From Candidatus Accumulibacter cognatus (GTDB lineage: Bacteria > Pseudomonadota > Gammaproteobacteria > Burkholderiales > Rhodocyclaceae): DNA of 64,000 nt. A model generated the notes under the pieces. That model did no database searches. It had not been told where the DNA came from and saw nothing but the letters and a program-made list of their open reading frames with translations. Position 1 is the stretch's first letter; each line of letters begins with the position of its first letter. The translations under genes were made by a program, and so were the position numbers. The DNA lies in NCBI GenBank assembly GCA_013414765.1, contig CP058708.1:801553-865552 (forward strand), in the 5' to 3' direction. This document shows positions 26,830-35,633 of the stretch, piece by piece.

Positions 26830-28290
26830 ATGAGTCGAGTCTATGCCGCGGCAGCGTTGACGCTGCTGGTGACGCTGCTGGCCGGCTGCGCCGCCAATCC
26901 GATGCGACAATATGACACCGAGCTCAAGGAAACCGTGAACCTGGTGAAAACCGGCGCCGTCAAGCAGGCGATCGAACAGGTCGAGAAGAACAACACCACT
27001 GGCCCGCTGACCCAGGACAAGGACATTCTCTACTACTTCGAAAAGGGCGAACTCCTCAGCCTGGACAAGGACTATGCCGGAAGTCGCGACACCTGGCTGC
27101 AGGCCGACGCCATCATCCAGCAATGGGAAGACGAATACCGTACCAATCCACAGAAGCTATTCGGTGATATCGGCAGCTACCTGATCAGCGACAAGACGCG
27201 TCGCTACGACGGTCAGGACTACGAGAAGGTCATGCTGTCGACGCTACTCACCCTCGACCATATTCTCCTCGGCAACGCCGATCTGGCTCGCATCGAAATG
27301 AAGAAGACCTACGAGCGCGAGCAGTTGATCAAGTCTTTCCGCGAGAAGGAATACGACAAGCTCAAGGAAGAGGGCGACAAGCTCAAGGTTGATAACGACC
27401 CCAAGCGTCTCAAGGATTATCCGCTCGCCGAACTCGACACACCGGAAGTCCGCGATTTGAAGAATGGCTACCAGAATGCCTTCGCGCACTTCCTTGCCGG
27501 CTACTTCTTCGAAGTCACCGGCGAACCTTCGCTGGCCGAGCCGGGCTACCGCAATGCGCTGCAACTTTCACCGAACAAGCTGCTCATCCAGAGCAGCCTG
27601 AAAAACGTCGGCAAGCGCAAACCTGGGCCGCGCGAGTCGGACGTGCTCTTCGTCGTCGAATCGGGATTCGCGCCGTCGTGGAAGTCGATCACCCTCCCGA
27701 TTCCGGTGCCACGCAAGAACGGCTTGGTGGTCACGGCACTCTCGTTCCCGACCCTCAAGGCGGAAAACCGCGGCTTCGTTCCCCCGGTATTGACGGTCGC
27801 CGGCCGCCAGTTGCCGGTCGAAACGCTGAGCAACCTCGACACCATGGCGCGTCGGCTGCTCAAGGATCAGATGCCGGCGATCATTCTGCGCACGATAATC
27901 CGTGCTGCGCTGAAGGCCGTCGCCGAGGACCAGGCGAACAAGGCGTCGCCGATCCTCGGTCTCGCGGTTGGCGTGACTTCCGTGGTTACCGAGCAGGCCG
28001 ACGACCGCAGTTGGCGCACCCTGCCAGAGCGTATTTCGGTGGCGCGCGCGATCCTGCCACACGGTCGACAAACGGTCGAGTTCCAGACCGGCGCCGGCGC
28101 TTACCGCACCGAGGTCAACATCGGCAGCCGCTTCACCATCGTTCCGATTCGACTCACCGGGGGTGCCGTCTATGTCGGGCAGCCGAACGTCGCCATAGAA
28201 AGTGCTCAGTCGACCAGTAGCGCTCCCGATGCCCGTCCCCAGGTGCGTGGCGTTCGCGGGAAGCCGGCCAAGGCGGCGGCAACCCAGTAA
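26830..28290 (+). CDS. COG3014-like lipoprotein
   Basis: This 486-residue lipoprotein has the lipobox LLAGC (Cys20). The N-terminal helical, TPR-like region (about 30-260) and beta-rich central part (about 265-440) are closely similar to those of the MORN-tailed protein at 12457; shared blocks include SDKTRRYDGQDYEK and RIEMKKTYERE. It ends without MORN repeats in a short basic tail. It is the first gene of a plus-strand set with a caspase-like protease and two LpoB/CsgG-fold proteins, so it probably acts at the outer membrane or cell wall. Function unknown. Confidence 0.8.
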   Translation: MSRVYAAAALTLLVTLLAGCAANPMRQYDTELKETVNLVKTGAVKQAIEQVEKNNTTGPLTQDKDILYYFEKGELLSLDKDYAGSRDTWLQADAIIQQWEDEYRTNPQKLFGDIGSYLISDKTRRYDGQDYEKVMLSTLLTLDHILLGNADLARIEMKKTYEREQLIKSFREKEYDKLKEEGDKLKVDNDPKRLKDYPLAELDTPEVRDLKNGYQNAFAHFLAGYFFEVTGEPSLAEPGYRNALQLSPNKLLIQSSLKNVGKRKPGPRESDVLFVVESGFAPSWKSITLPIPVPRKNGLVVTALSFPTLKAENRGFVPPVLTVAGRQLPVETLSNLDTMARRLLKDQMPAIILRTIIRAALKAVAEDQANKASPILGLAVGVTSVVTEQADDRSWRTLPERISVARAILPHGRQTVEFQTGAGAYRTEVNIGSRFTIVPIRLTGGAVYVGQPNVAIESAQSTSSAPDARPQVRGVRGKPAKAAATQ

Positions 28291-28307
28291 TCCCGCAGGA
28301 GGTTCTC

Positions 28308-29690
28308 ATGAGACGCATTTTCCTTATCGCCATCAGTCTGGTTTTAGCTCTCGCTGCCACCGGCAACGCGCTGGCCGCAACTGAACGGCGCGTTGCGCTA
28401 GTGATTGGCAACAACGACTACCAGAACATTACCAAGCTGGAGAAGGCGGTCAATGATGCCAATTCCGTGGCTCGCGAACTCAAGAAGATCGGCTTCGAAG
28501 TGATGGCCTACAACAACGTCGGCCAGAAGAAGATGAACCTGGCGGTCAACGAGTTCGTGCAGAAGATCTCCGGCGGCGGGATCGGGATTTTTTTCTTCGC
28601 TGGACATGGCTTGCAGGTCAACAACCAGAATTTCCTGGTGCCGGTCGACATGGATTCCCCGCGCAACGAAAACGACCTCGCCGACCAGGCGGTGAGCGTG
28701 CTGGCGATCCAGGACAAGATCGCCGACGCCAAGGCCAAGTTCACCCTGCTCGTTCTCGACGCCTGCCGCGACAATCCCCTGCCGAAGAAATCCGGCACGC
28801 GCTCGATCGGCGCCACGCGCGGTCTGGCACCTCCACAGGCGCCCAACGGTCAGATCGTTCTCTATTCGGCGGGCGCCAACCAGCAGGCGCTCGACAAGCT
28901 GGGCGACAACGACAACAACCCGAACGGCCTGTTCACCCGTGAGTTCCTGCCATCGATCACGCAGCCGGGAATCAGCGCTACTGATGCGATGCGCAGGGTA
29001 CGCAGCACGGTCACCCAGAAGGCGAAGTCGGTCGGCCACGACCAGCAGCCGGCACTCTACGAACAGACAGACGGCGATTTTTATTTTGTCGCCGGCCCGG
29101 CACCGAATGCCACCGGTAAGCCGACAACAACGGTGGTGCAGACGGTCGACCCCAAAGCGGTCGAACTGGCGTTCTGGGACAGTATCAAAAACAGCAACAC
29201 GCCGGATGATTTTAGCGATTACCTCAGCAAATATCCGGACGGGCAATTTTCCGCACTCGCCAAGCGGCGCCTGGGCGCCACCAACTCGACAGCGACCCGC
29301 GGCGGCGACTCCCCGGCCACTGCACCAGCACCGACCCAACTGGCGCTCAGCCAGCCACGACCAGTACCCGAAACTGGGCCGAGCATCGCCAGCAAGATCG
29401 AGGAACTGGGCAAGATGGTTTCCCTCACGGTAAGCGACCTGCGCGCCACCCGGCGTGATAACCTGCTGCGCATCCAGGTCGAGATCACCAACACCAGTTC
29501 CAGCAACCAGCAGCTCTACTATCGCTTCAAGTGGCTCGATCGCGATGGCTTCTCCGTCTGGGACGATGAGCCATGGAAACCGCTGCTGGTCTATGGCCAA
29601 CAGAAGCAACTGATCAATGTGGTCGGACCGACCTTCAAGGCGACCGACTTCCGACTAATCCTGCAAAGCCCGAACAACATCAGCAACTGA
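28308..29690 (+). CDS. Caspase-like protease fused to a YcfL-like domain, secreted
   Basis: The protein has 460 residues with a signal peptide (about 1-24). A peptidase C14 caspase-like domain (about 28-250) has the catalytic pair His100 (FFFAGHG) and Cys153 (LVLDACRDN). A short linker motif follows (FSDYLSKYPDGQFSALAKRR, about 300-322), as seen in bacterial caspase homologues, and then a Pro/Ala-rich stretch. The C-terminal domain (about 365-460; LLRIQVEITNTSSSNQQLYY and KWLDRDGF) resembles YcfL/DUF1425. In E. coli ycfL neighbours lpoB; here an LpoB-like gene is next downstream, which supports the domain call. AGGAGG precedes the start. The substrate is unknown. Confidence 0.8.
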   Translation: MRRIFLIAISLVLALAATGNALAATERRVALVIGNNDYQNITKLEKAVNDANSVARELKKIGFEVMAYNNVGQKKMNLAVNEFVQKISGGGIGIFFFAGHGLQVNNQNFLVPVDMDSPRNENDLADQAVSVLAIQDKIADAKAKFTLLVLDACRDNPLPKKSGTRSIGATRGLAPPQAPNGQIVLYSAGANQQALDKLGDNDNNPNGLFTREFLPSITQPGISATDAMRRVRSTVTQKAKSVGHDQQPALYEQTDGDFYFVAGPAPNATGKPTTTVVQTVDPKAVELAFWDSIKNSNTPDDFSDYLSKYPDGQFSALAKRRLGATNSTATRGGDSPATAPAPTQLALSQPRPVPETGPSIASKIEELGKMVSLTVSDLRATRRDNLLRIQVEITNTSSSNQQLYYRFKWLDRDGFSVWDDEPWKPLLVYGQQKQLINVVGPTFKATDFRLILQSPNNISN

Positions 29691-29771
29691 GTCGTAGTAG
29701 GCCGGTAGCGGTGAGCGCTCCTGCCCACGGCCATGGCTTTCCCAGGCGCCACCGATCATGAATCTTGACCG

Positions 29772-29806
29772 TTTCCCGTACCCGCTCCTCTCTTGCTTAC
29801 GGGAAA
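29772..29806. repeat. 9-bp inverted repeat in the gap before the LpoB-like gene
   Basis: TTTCCCGTA and its exact complement TACGGGAAA are separated by 17 bases rich in C and T. It lies in a 240-bp gap between the caspase-like gene and the LpoB-like gene, so it may be an intercistronic processing or attenuation hairpin. Confidence 0.45.
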
Positions 29807-29930
29807 GAGGCGAGGCATGAGTCGCTGACGCGACTTGCATCGCCAACTGGCCGGGCACCGCCACCCCGCCAGACCATTTCGCAACGCGACCGCTCGCAGG
29901 TCGCCAACATCGCCATCAGGAGGTAACGCA

Positions 29931-30551
29931 ATGCAAGGTCAATTCAAGTCCGAAATCCGCTTCACCCTACTTGCCAGCACACTCGTGCTGGCCTTGGCCG
30001 GCTGTACGACGATTTCTTCACCGACAGTGGGGGGTGGCAATGTCAGCTACGGCGACGCCAAGGCTGTCGAAACGGTCACCACTGACCTCGGGTCGACCGA
30101 CATCCAGATGATTTCGGAAAAAATGACGCAATCGCTGATTCAGCACCCGCTGATCCAGGACCTGATCCGCAAGCGCCAGTTGCTGATGGCCTCGCCAGTG
30201 AAGAACAAGACCAGCGAATACTTCGACACCCGTCTGATCACCGACACCATCCTGACGCAGTTGCAGAAGAGCGGTGTCCGCTACGCGATTGAGGGCGAGG
30301 ACATGCAGAACCAGGTCGATGAACTGCGCCGGCAGAACCAGAGCGGTCTCTACGACAAGGGTAAGTCGGTCAAGATGGGTAAAATGCAGGGCGCGAAATT
30401 CCGTATCGACGGCAGCATCTCGTCGATCGTGAAGAAGAATGCAGACATCAAGGACGTTTACTACAAGATGAACCTGCGTCTGGTCGAGATCGAAACCGGC
30501 ATCGTCGAATGGTCCGACGAGAAGGACATCCGCAAGTCAGCCAGACGCTAG
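29931..30551 (+). CDS. LpoB-like penicillin-binding protein activator lipoprotein
   Basis: This 206-residue lipoprotein (LALAGC, Cys25) has an LpoB-type domain: TDIQMISEKMTQSLIQHPLI, then VKNKTSEYFDTRLITDTILT and the terminal VEIETGIVEWSDEKDIRKS. LpoB is an outer-membrane lipoprotein that activates the bifunctional synthase PBP1b in E. coli; that role may not carry over. It is preceded by AGGAGG and follows the caspase/YcfL gene, matching the E. coli ycfL-lpoB order. Confidence 0.8.
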   Translation: MQGQFKSEIRFTLLASTLVLALAGCTTISSPTVGGGNVSYGDAKAVETVTTDLGSTDIQMISEKMTQSLIQHPLIQDLIRKRQLLMASPVKNKTSEYFDTRLITDTILTQLQKSGVRYAIEGEDMQNQVDELRRQNQSGLYDKGKSVKMGKMQGAKFRIDGSISSIVKKNADIKDVYYKMNLRLVEIETGIVEWSDEKDIRKSARR

Positions 30552-30585
30552 ACGCTCACCCAGTCAAGGCCCAGGAGAACCTGAG

Positions 30586-31419
30586 ATGAATCTCATCCAC
30601 CTTGCCCGTGCGGGCGTCATCGCGCTCATCGCGGCCAGCTGCCTCGCGGTTGCGGCACCGCAGCCCAAGGTCGCCGTAACCGACCTCGCTTATGAGGAAC
30701 GTGTCAGTGAGTATTTTCGCGTTGTTTCGGCTTCCGAGAAGTCATCGTTACGTGCTTCCGGCCGCGAAAGTGAGCGCGAATCCGATTATGGCTATGCACG
30801 GCGCAGCAGCGGTTCGCTGAACGCCAAATCGGAGAAGAACTACTACGAAGCGGAAGGCACTTACAGCTACATCGATCGCGGCGAGTTACGCAAATTTACC
30901 GCGGACATCAAGGGCGAGATGCTCAAGTCAGGCCGCTTCCAGTTGGTGCAGGGCAAGCCTTTCACCGACAGCAAGCATATCGAAAGGCTGTACGACATCA
31001 TCGCTCGCGTCAAGCAGGGCATGTATCCGGGTGCCGACTATGTCCTCTTCGGCTCGATCAACAGTCTGGAATTCCGCCAGGAAGCCAATCCGATCGACCA
31101 CACCAACACCGTTTCGCATACGCTCAGCCTGGAACTGGTCGCTGAATTCAGCCTGATCAGCACGCGCGACTACAAGATCAAGGCGGCTTTCAGCGCGATG
31201 GGTACCGGCCAGGATGTCAAGCTGCTGAGCAGCCGTGGCGGCCGCGTCGTACTCAACCGGGGCAAGGTCGTTTCCGAAGTCTCGAAGAGCCTCGGTGAGG
31301 ATGCCGCCCGTCAGCTCGACGAGCAATTGGGCGGTATCCGCAGCGACGATGTGCGCGGCGAAGGCAGCTATCGAATGCGGGAAGAACAAAACCGCGAGGA
31401 AGTGATCATTTTCCGCTGA
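30586..31419 (+). CDS. LpoB/CsgG-fold periplasmic protein
   Basis: The protein has 277 residues with a signal peptide (about 1-24, VAAPQ) and no lipobox Cys at the cleavage site. An Arg/Ser/Glu-rich, possibly disordered insertion (about 45-95) precedes a CsgG/LpoB-like domain (about 100-250): LRKFTADIKGEMLKSGRFQL, GADYVLFGSINSLEF and the strand LVAEFSLISTRDYKI. The C-terminus is charged. It follows the LpoB-like gene by 34 bp with AGGAG as ribosome-binding site. It may be a partner or paralogue of that lipoprotein. Confidence 0.65.
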   Translation: MNLIHLARAGVIALIAASCLAVAAPQPKVAVTDLAYEERVSEYFRVVSASEKSSLRASGRESERESDYGYARRSSGSLNAKSEKNYYEAEGTYSYIDRGELRKFTADIKGEMLKSGRFQLVQGKPFTDSKHIERLYDIIARVKQGMYPGADYVLFGSINSLEFRQEANPIDHTNTVSHTLSLELVAEFSLISTRDYKIKAAFSAMGTGQDVKLLSSRGGRVVLNRGKVVSEVSKSLGEDAARQLDEQLGGIRSDDVRGEGSYRMREEQNREEVIIFR

Positions 31420-31466
31420 GCAGCCGTTCCCGATGATTGTGCGTCATGCGCTCCCCAGTTGGCGCA

Positions 31467-32264
31467 TCATTGACCCGGAGAGCGCTTCTGTTGCAACAGA
31501 CAGAAGGCCAGTGCGTTTTCATGTTCGGCAGAAAGTGTCTGATCGGCACGGACGAAATGTAAGCGAAAGGCCTTTCGTGAAGCTTCCGGCGTCCTAGGGT
31601 CATAGCCGATGGCGGTGAGTGCGAGCGCCAGATCGAAGCCAACCGGAGCGGGCGGCAGCGGTGCCTCACACCACAGGCCAAAGCCCTGCTCGGCCAGCCG
31701 TTGCCAGGGAAACCAGGCGCTCGGATCGTCCTTTCGGGTTGGTGCAACATCGGCGTGACCGATGAAATTGGCCCGAGGAATCTTGTAGCGCTCCCGGATG
31801 TCCGCCAACAGGGTGAGCAAGGCTTCCATCTGAGCGTCCGCAAAGGGTTCGTGGCCATTGTTATCGAGTTCGATACCCAGCGACACCGAATTGATATCGG
31901 TGAGCCCGCCCCACCACGATTGGCCGGCATGCCAGGCGCGAGCATTTTCCTCGACCAGCTGGAAGATCTCGCCGTCACGGCCAATCAGATAGTGCGAACT
32001 GACCTTACGTTCAGGAGAAGTGAGCGTGTGCAGCGCCTGTGCAAGCGTGGAGTTGCCGGTGTGATGAATGATCACCAGATTTGGCCTGCGACCATCGAAG
32101 TTGGGCGACGCCCTCCAACCCGCCTGCATTGCCGTTTTCGGCGGCAGTGGCGCACAGGCAGCGAGGATGGCCGCCATCGCCGCTGCGAGGAGGCGAAGGA
32201 GCAGAAGATGGCGTCTCAAAGCGGGTAGTCTGGTCTGAGTTGTCTGGTCTTCATGGGGGGTCAT
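31467..32264 (-). CDS. N-acetylmuramoyl-L-alanine amidase lipoprotein
   Basis: This 265-residue lipoprotein (lipobox LAAC, Cys37) has an Amidase_2 zinc domain (about 60-215). Zinc ligands are expected in VIIHHTGN (His67 or 68) and HADVAP; the DDPSAW segment carries the second-shell acid. SSHYLIGRDGEIFQLVEE and GLTDINSVSLGIELDN are typical of AmpD/AmiD-like enzymes that cut the muramyl-peptide amide bond. The lipid anchor points to an AmiD-like outer-membrane enzyme. It converges on the LpoB-like genes, again linking this region to the cell wall. Confidence 0.88.
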   Translation of the reverse strand: MTPHEDQTTQTRLPALRRHLLLLRLLAAAMAAILAACAPLPPKTAMQAGWRASPNFDGRRPNLVIIHHTGNSTLAQALHTLTSPERKVSSHYLIGRDGEIFQLVEENARAWHAGQSWWGGLTDINSVSLGIELDNNGHEPFADAQMEALLTLLADIRERYKIPRANFIGHADVAPTRKDDPSAWFPWQRLAEQGFGLWCEAPLPPAPVGFDLALALTAIGYDPRTPEASRKAFRLHFVRADQTLSAEHENALAFCLLQQKRSPGQ

Positions 32265-32468
32265 CTTCTCGGACGGGTTGAATGCAGAGGGAAGCGCCAG
32301 CGTCAGCGGATGATACAACTTGTGATGGTCGATGCGGGGTCAGAAAGCGCAGGAGATGCCCCATGGCTGCTGCGGTGTCGCCGACAAAACGTTCCAGCAA
32401 GCGATCCGTGACCGGCGGCGGCACGGTGCTCATCCGCCGGCTAAATAGGAACGACACAAGGGGGGCTT

Positions 32469-33730
32469 ATGCAGCGCCTGGTGATCCGCCACCGCGGCGC
32501 CGAATCGGGCGGCGGTTTCGAAGTTCAGCGCGTCGATGGCCGGGGCGCCAAGACGGCACCGGCGGTGCCACTGGACGATCCGCTGTCGCGCGCGCTGCCC
32601 GATACCGCGGCCCGCCTCGGCGAAGAACTCGTCTGGTACCTCGAAAGCTACCTCGACTATCCCTACGGTCCCCACCAGAATCGCGCCGAGCGCGTGCAGG
32701 CGGCGCTGCAATGCTGGGGCGAGGAGACCTTCACGACGCTGTTCGGCCAGGGCCAGGCGCGCGACGATTACCGCGATGCGACGCGCCACGGCCACGGCGA
32801 ACTGCAACTGGCGATCGTCAGCGACACGCCGCGCATTCTCTCCTGGCCGTGGGAAGCGCTGCGCGACCCTCAGGTCGGCGACCTCGCGCAGCACTGCCGC
32901 ATCGATCGCCAGCTCGACAGCGTCGCCGACCCGCCACTGCCGGCCGGCCTGTCGTCCGAGCGCGTCGGCATCCTGCTCGTCACCGCCCGGCCCTAGGCGG
33001 GCGACATCGCCTACCGCAGCATCTCGCGTCCGCTGGTCCAGCTCATCCACCAGGAAAATCTGCCGGCGGCGGTCAAGGTTCTGCGCCCGCCGACCTTCGA
33101 CGCCTTGCGGCGCGAACTGCAGGCGCGCCCCGGTACCTACCACATCGTCCACTTCGACGGCCACGGCGGCTTCGGCCTGATCGGCGTCGGCGGAGCCGAC
33201 CAGTTCAAGGGGCCGCAAGACAGGACTGGCTGGTGCCGCTGCTCTACCAGCATAACCCGCTGCCGCTCTCGTTCGTCACGCCAGCGCGCCGTTCGACACC
33301 CGCCCCGGCACCGGCCAGCGAGCTGCCGGAGGAAGTGCGCCTCGCCGCCAGCCATTCGCCGCACAGCGTCATCGGCCGCGACAGCGCCGTGCTGGGCCTC
33401 GAACGCGCCAGCCGCCGCGCGCCGGCCTGCTGCTGCACGGCCTCGGCGGCGCTGGGACTTCGAGCAGTACATACCGCAGGCCGATAGCGACGACCCGGTC
33501 GAGCAGTGCCTGTACGCGACGCTGCGCTACGTCGAAGAGGGACCGCCCGCGGCGCTCAGGTTACTGCTCCATCCGATCGGGCTGCACGCGGGCCACGTCG
33601 ACGCTGAATACCTGGCCGCCATGGCCGGCGAAGCGCAGCAGCCGTTCAGCGCCGGAGAGACGCGGCAGACGCTCGAGCGCCTGGAGGCCACGTGGCTGCG
33701 CGGGCTGGGCAACGGGATATCATTGATTGC
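32469..33730 (+). pseudogene. CHAT-domain / NTPase protein, decayed
   Basis: The first 175 codons encode the N-terminal part of a CHAT-type protein and stop at an in-frame TAG (32994), after VGILLVTARP. The same frame then continues without change as AGDIAYRSISRPLVQLIH and YHIVHFDGHGGFGLI, where the CHAT histidine would be. A deletion/shift near 33220 joins this to DWLVPLLYQHNPLPL (the usual C-terminal end of CHAT domains). A further frame change near 33420 leaves a corrupted P-loop (LLLHGLGGAGTS). A last fragment runs to about 33715. CHAT proteases are relatives of caspases, often in defence or signalling proteins; this one cannot be made. Confidence 0.75.
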
Positions 33731-34124
33731 AGGTAACCAAAGTCATTCCGCACCCCTTGACTGCGCCACGATCAAAGGTCACCGTCGTGCCGCAGCCTGC
33801 TGCTGCTGCCGATCGCTCGATCAGGCAATCGGCAAGGTCTGCATTGGTCCGCTGAAAGATGCGCAAGGCCTTCCAGACGGTTTCCGCGCGCTCCACCACG
33901 ATCTCCTTTGTGCGCAACAGCGCTTCGAAAGCGTCGGCGATCTGTTGTCGATCAAGGTCGTAAGCTGCGTTCAGCACCCAGCCGAGTTCAACGACAGAGA
34001 CCAGCGCCACAAACCCCGGCGACTCGACCGAAAGCGACTCGACGAGCCGAGTAGACAGCAGTGACTGCTCGGGATCGTCCTGCATGATGTAGCGCACGAG
34101 AACATTGGTGTCCAGGCCAATCAT
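33720..34124 (-). CDS. PIN-domain toxin (VapC-type)
   Basis: The 134-residue PIN ribonuclease carries acidic active-site residues in MIGLDTNVLVRYI, in the helix with VVELGWVL, in NADLADCLIE, and in TVTFDRGA. The ATG at 34124 overlaps the antitoxin stop as ATGA, typical of coupled toxin-antitoxin genes. The target RNA is unknown. Confidence 0.88.
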   Translation of the reverse strand: MIGLDTNVLVRYIMQDDPEQSLLSTRLVESLSVESPGFVALVSVVELGWVLNAAYDLDRQQIADAFEALLRTKEIVVERAETVWKALRIFQRTNADLADCLIERSAAAAGCGTTVTFDRGAVKGCGMTLVTCNQ

Positions 34125-34363
34125 CGGGCGGCGGCACCACGTTTGGCGATCACCGCGTTCATCTCCTCGATCGACACCGTCTTCCGAGGCTGGCCGAACA
34201 TGCCTTTCAAGGCCGTTACGGATCGCGTCGCAGCGATGAACTCGTAACGTCCGGCGGCAATCTCGACGAACTCCACGCGGTCTCCAACGCCAACGCCCAG
34301 CGCCGCTCGCACAGCGGCTGGAACAGTAATCTGGCCTTTGCTCGTAAGGGTTGCGGTGCTCAT
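34121..34363 (-). CDS. AbrB/SpoVT-type antitoxin
   Basis: The 80-residue swapped-hairpin DNA-binding protein begins with the family hallmark LTSKGQITVPAAVRAALGV. Its C-terminal tail should neutralise the PIN toxin encoded 4 bp overlapping downstream. The pair probably represses its own promoter in the AT-richer 34364-34438 segment. Confidence 0.9.
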   Translation of the reverse strand: MSTATLTSKGQITVPAAVRAALGVGVGDRVEFVEIAAGRYEFIAATRSVTALKGMFGQPRKTVSIEEMNAVIAKRGAAAR

Positions 34364-34438
34364 GGTCGTACCCTGATTGAAGTTTCCTTACTTTAGTGCA
34401 AGGGACTTGTCTACGCAAGCTCGGTATCAGCAAGGCAA

Positions 34439-35170
34439 TCAGCAATTCCTTGCGGCAGCTTCCGGCGTCTGCTGACTCTCTACCGACGAGCATGCCTGGA
34501 GCGCCGCCTCGGCGCGCCCCATCAATCTACTCACATACGAAACGGACAAGCCCATCTCCCGAGCAATCGCCGTCATGCTGATGCCGCTCTGGGTATGCGC
34601 GCACAGTAATTCCTGGGCGCGGCTTTCGCTGCTGCCGAGCCACTGGCTCAGAGTCAGGAGCTGGCTTCGCTGCGGCCTGGGCACATCGCGCGAGACCTCT
34701 TGCTGCGGCACCGACAGCGCCTGCATCCGTTCGACAAAGGCCTCGTCACCGAAATAGATCTGCTGGCGCAGTGCCTCGTCCCACAGGCGTACATCGCGGC
34801 CGGCGGCAACCAGGGCAACGTAACCTTGCATGGCACGCCGTTCGTCGGCCACGCTGCACACCGGGTGTCCGAGCAGGTAGGCGTGCAGACCAGCACTGTC
34901 CAGCCACGCCGGCACCGGCACCTGCCCCACATGCGCACAGTAGCTGGACCAGGCCCATTGCGCTGGCTGGTCGACCATGCCCGCGCGCACAGGGTTCAGC
35001 TCTACATACCGACAGACCTCCAGCAGGTAGGCATCGCGGTCTACCAGAATGGCCTTGAAGCGCCCCTGCGGCAGATGCCCGACCTTCGCATGGCGCCGGT
35101 TGAAGGCTTGCGTGTAGACGCCATTGACGTGTCGCATCAGTTGTTCCCGCTCGCCCCGTCCAAAAAACAC
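34439..35170 (-). pseudogene. RAYT-type (REP-associated tyrosine) transposase, N-terminally truncated
   Basis: The remaining 243 codons contain the C-terminal half of a Y1-transposase-like protein: LMRHVNGVYTQAFNRRH, GHLPQGRFKAILVDRDAYL and VCRYVELNPVRAGMV, followed by a helix-turn-helix-like domain (about 165-225, GISMTAIAREMGLSVSYVSR). The N-terminal region with the HUH catalytic histidines is missing, so it is probably inactive. A REP-like hairpin lies nearby at 35400. Confidence 0.7.
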
Positions 35171-35633
35171 ATGAGTGACAGAGACCTCGGACGACAGGAG
35201 CCCACGCCTTCCCTCCGATATCGCGCCGCTGCTGCAAACGCATCAACCATGGCAGAAGGGAGCGCATCGGCCTGAAAAATTCAAGATCCAAATAATTGAG
35301 ACATCACGCAAAGTCAACAAGGAAAAACTTGAACATCGAGTGACAAGAGTACATGAACCCTCCTCAAACAGTGCCCATTTGATTTCCGGCGAGCGGGAAG
35401 TCCGGCATGGCCGGACCGGGTGGTTTCGTTCACACCGCTGAGTGAACCGGAACGAGCGCGAAAACAGGCCGCCAGCCCATGACCGAACTGCCCCCGCGCC
35501 GCCTTTGCACCCTCCACGGCCTTTAGACGACGATGGACTCCATGCCGAAACCGGGCGCGGACCGATCTTCCCGCACCCATGGCGGGGCCGTATCCCCTTC
35601 GATCGAAGATCGCTTGCCAGGAGAAATCACATC
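35171..35633. other. Intergenic region with a REP-like hairpin at 35400-35416
   Basis: I see no gene in these 463 bp. The stretch nearest 35170 may hold lost N-terminal RAYT sequence. At 35400-35416, GTCCGGC and its complement GCCGGAC flank ATG, a short GC-rich palindrome of the kind RAYT proteins act on; no second copy was confirmed. The start of the SPFH gene is preceded by AGGAG at about 35619. Confidence 0.45.
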
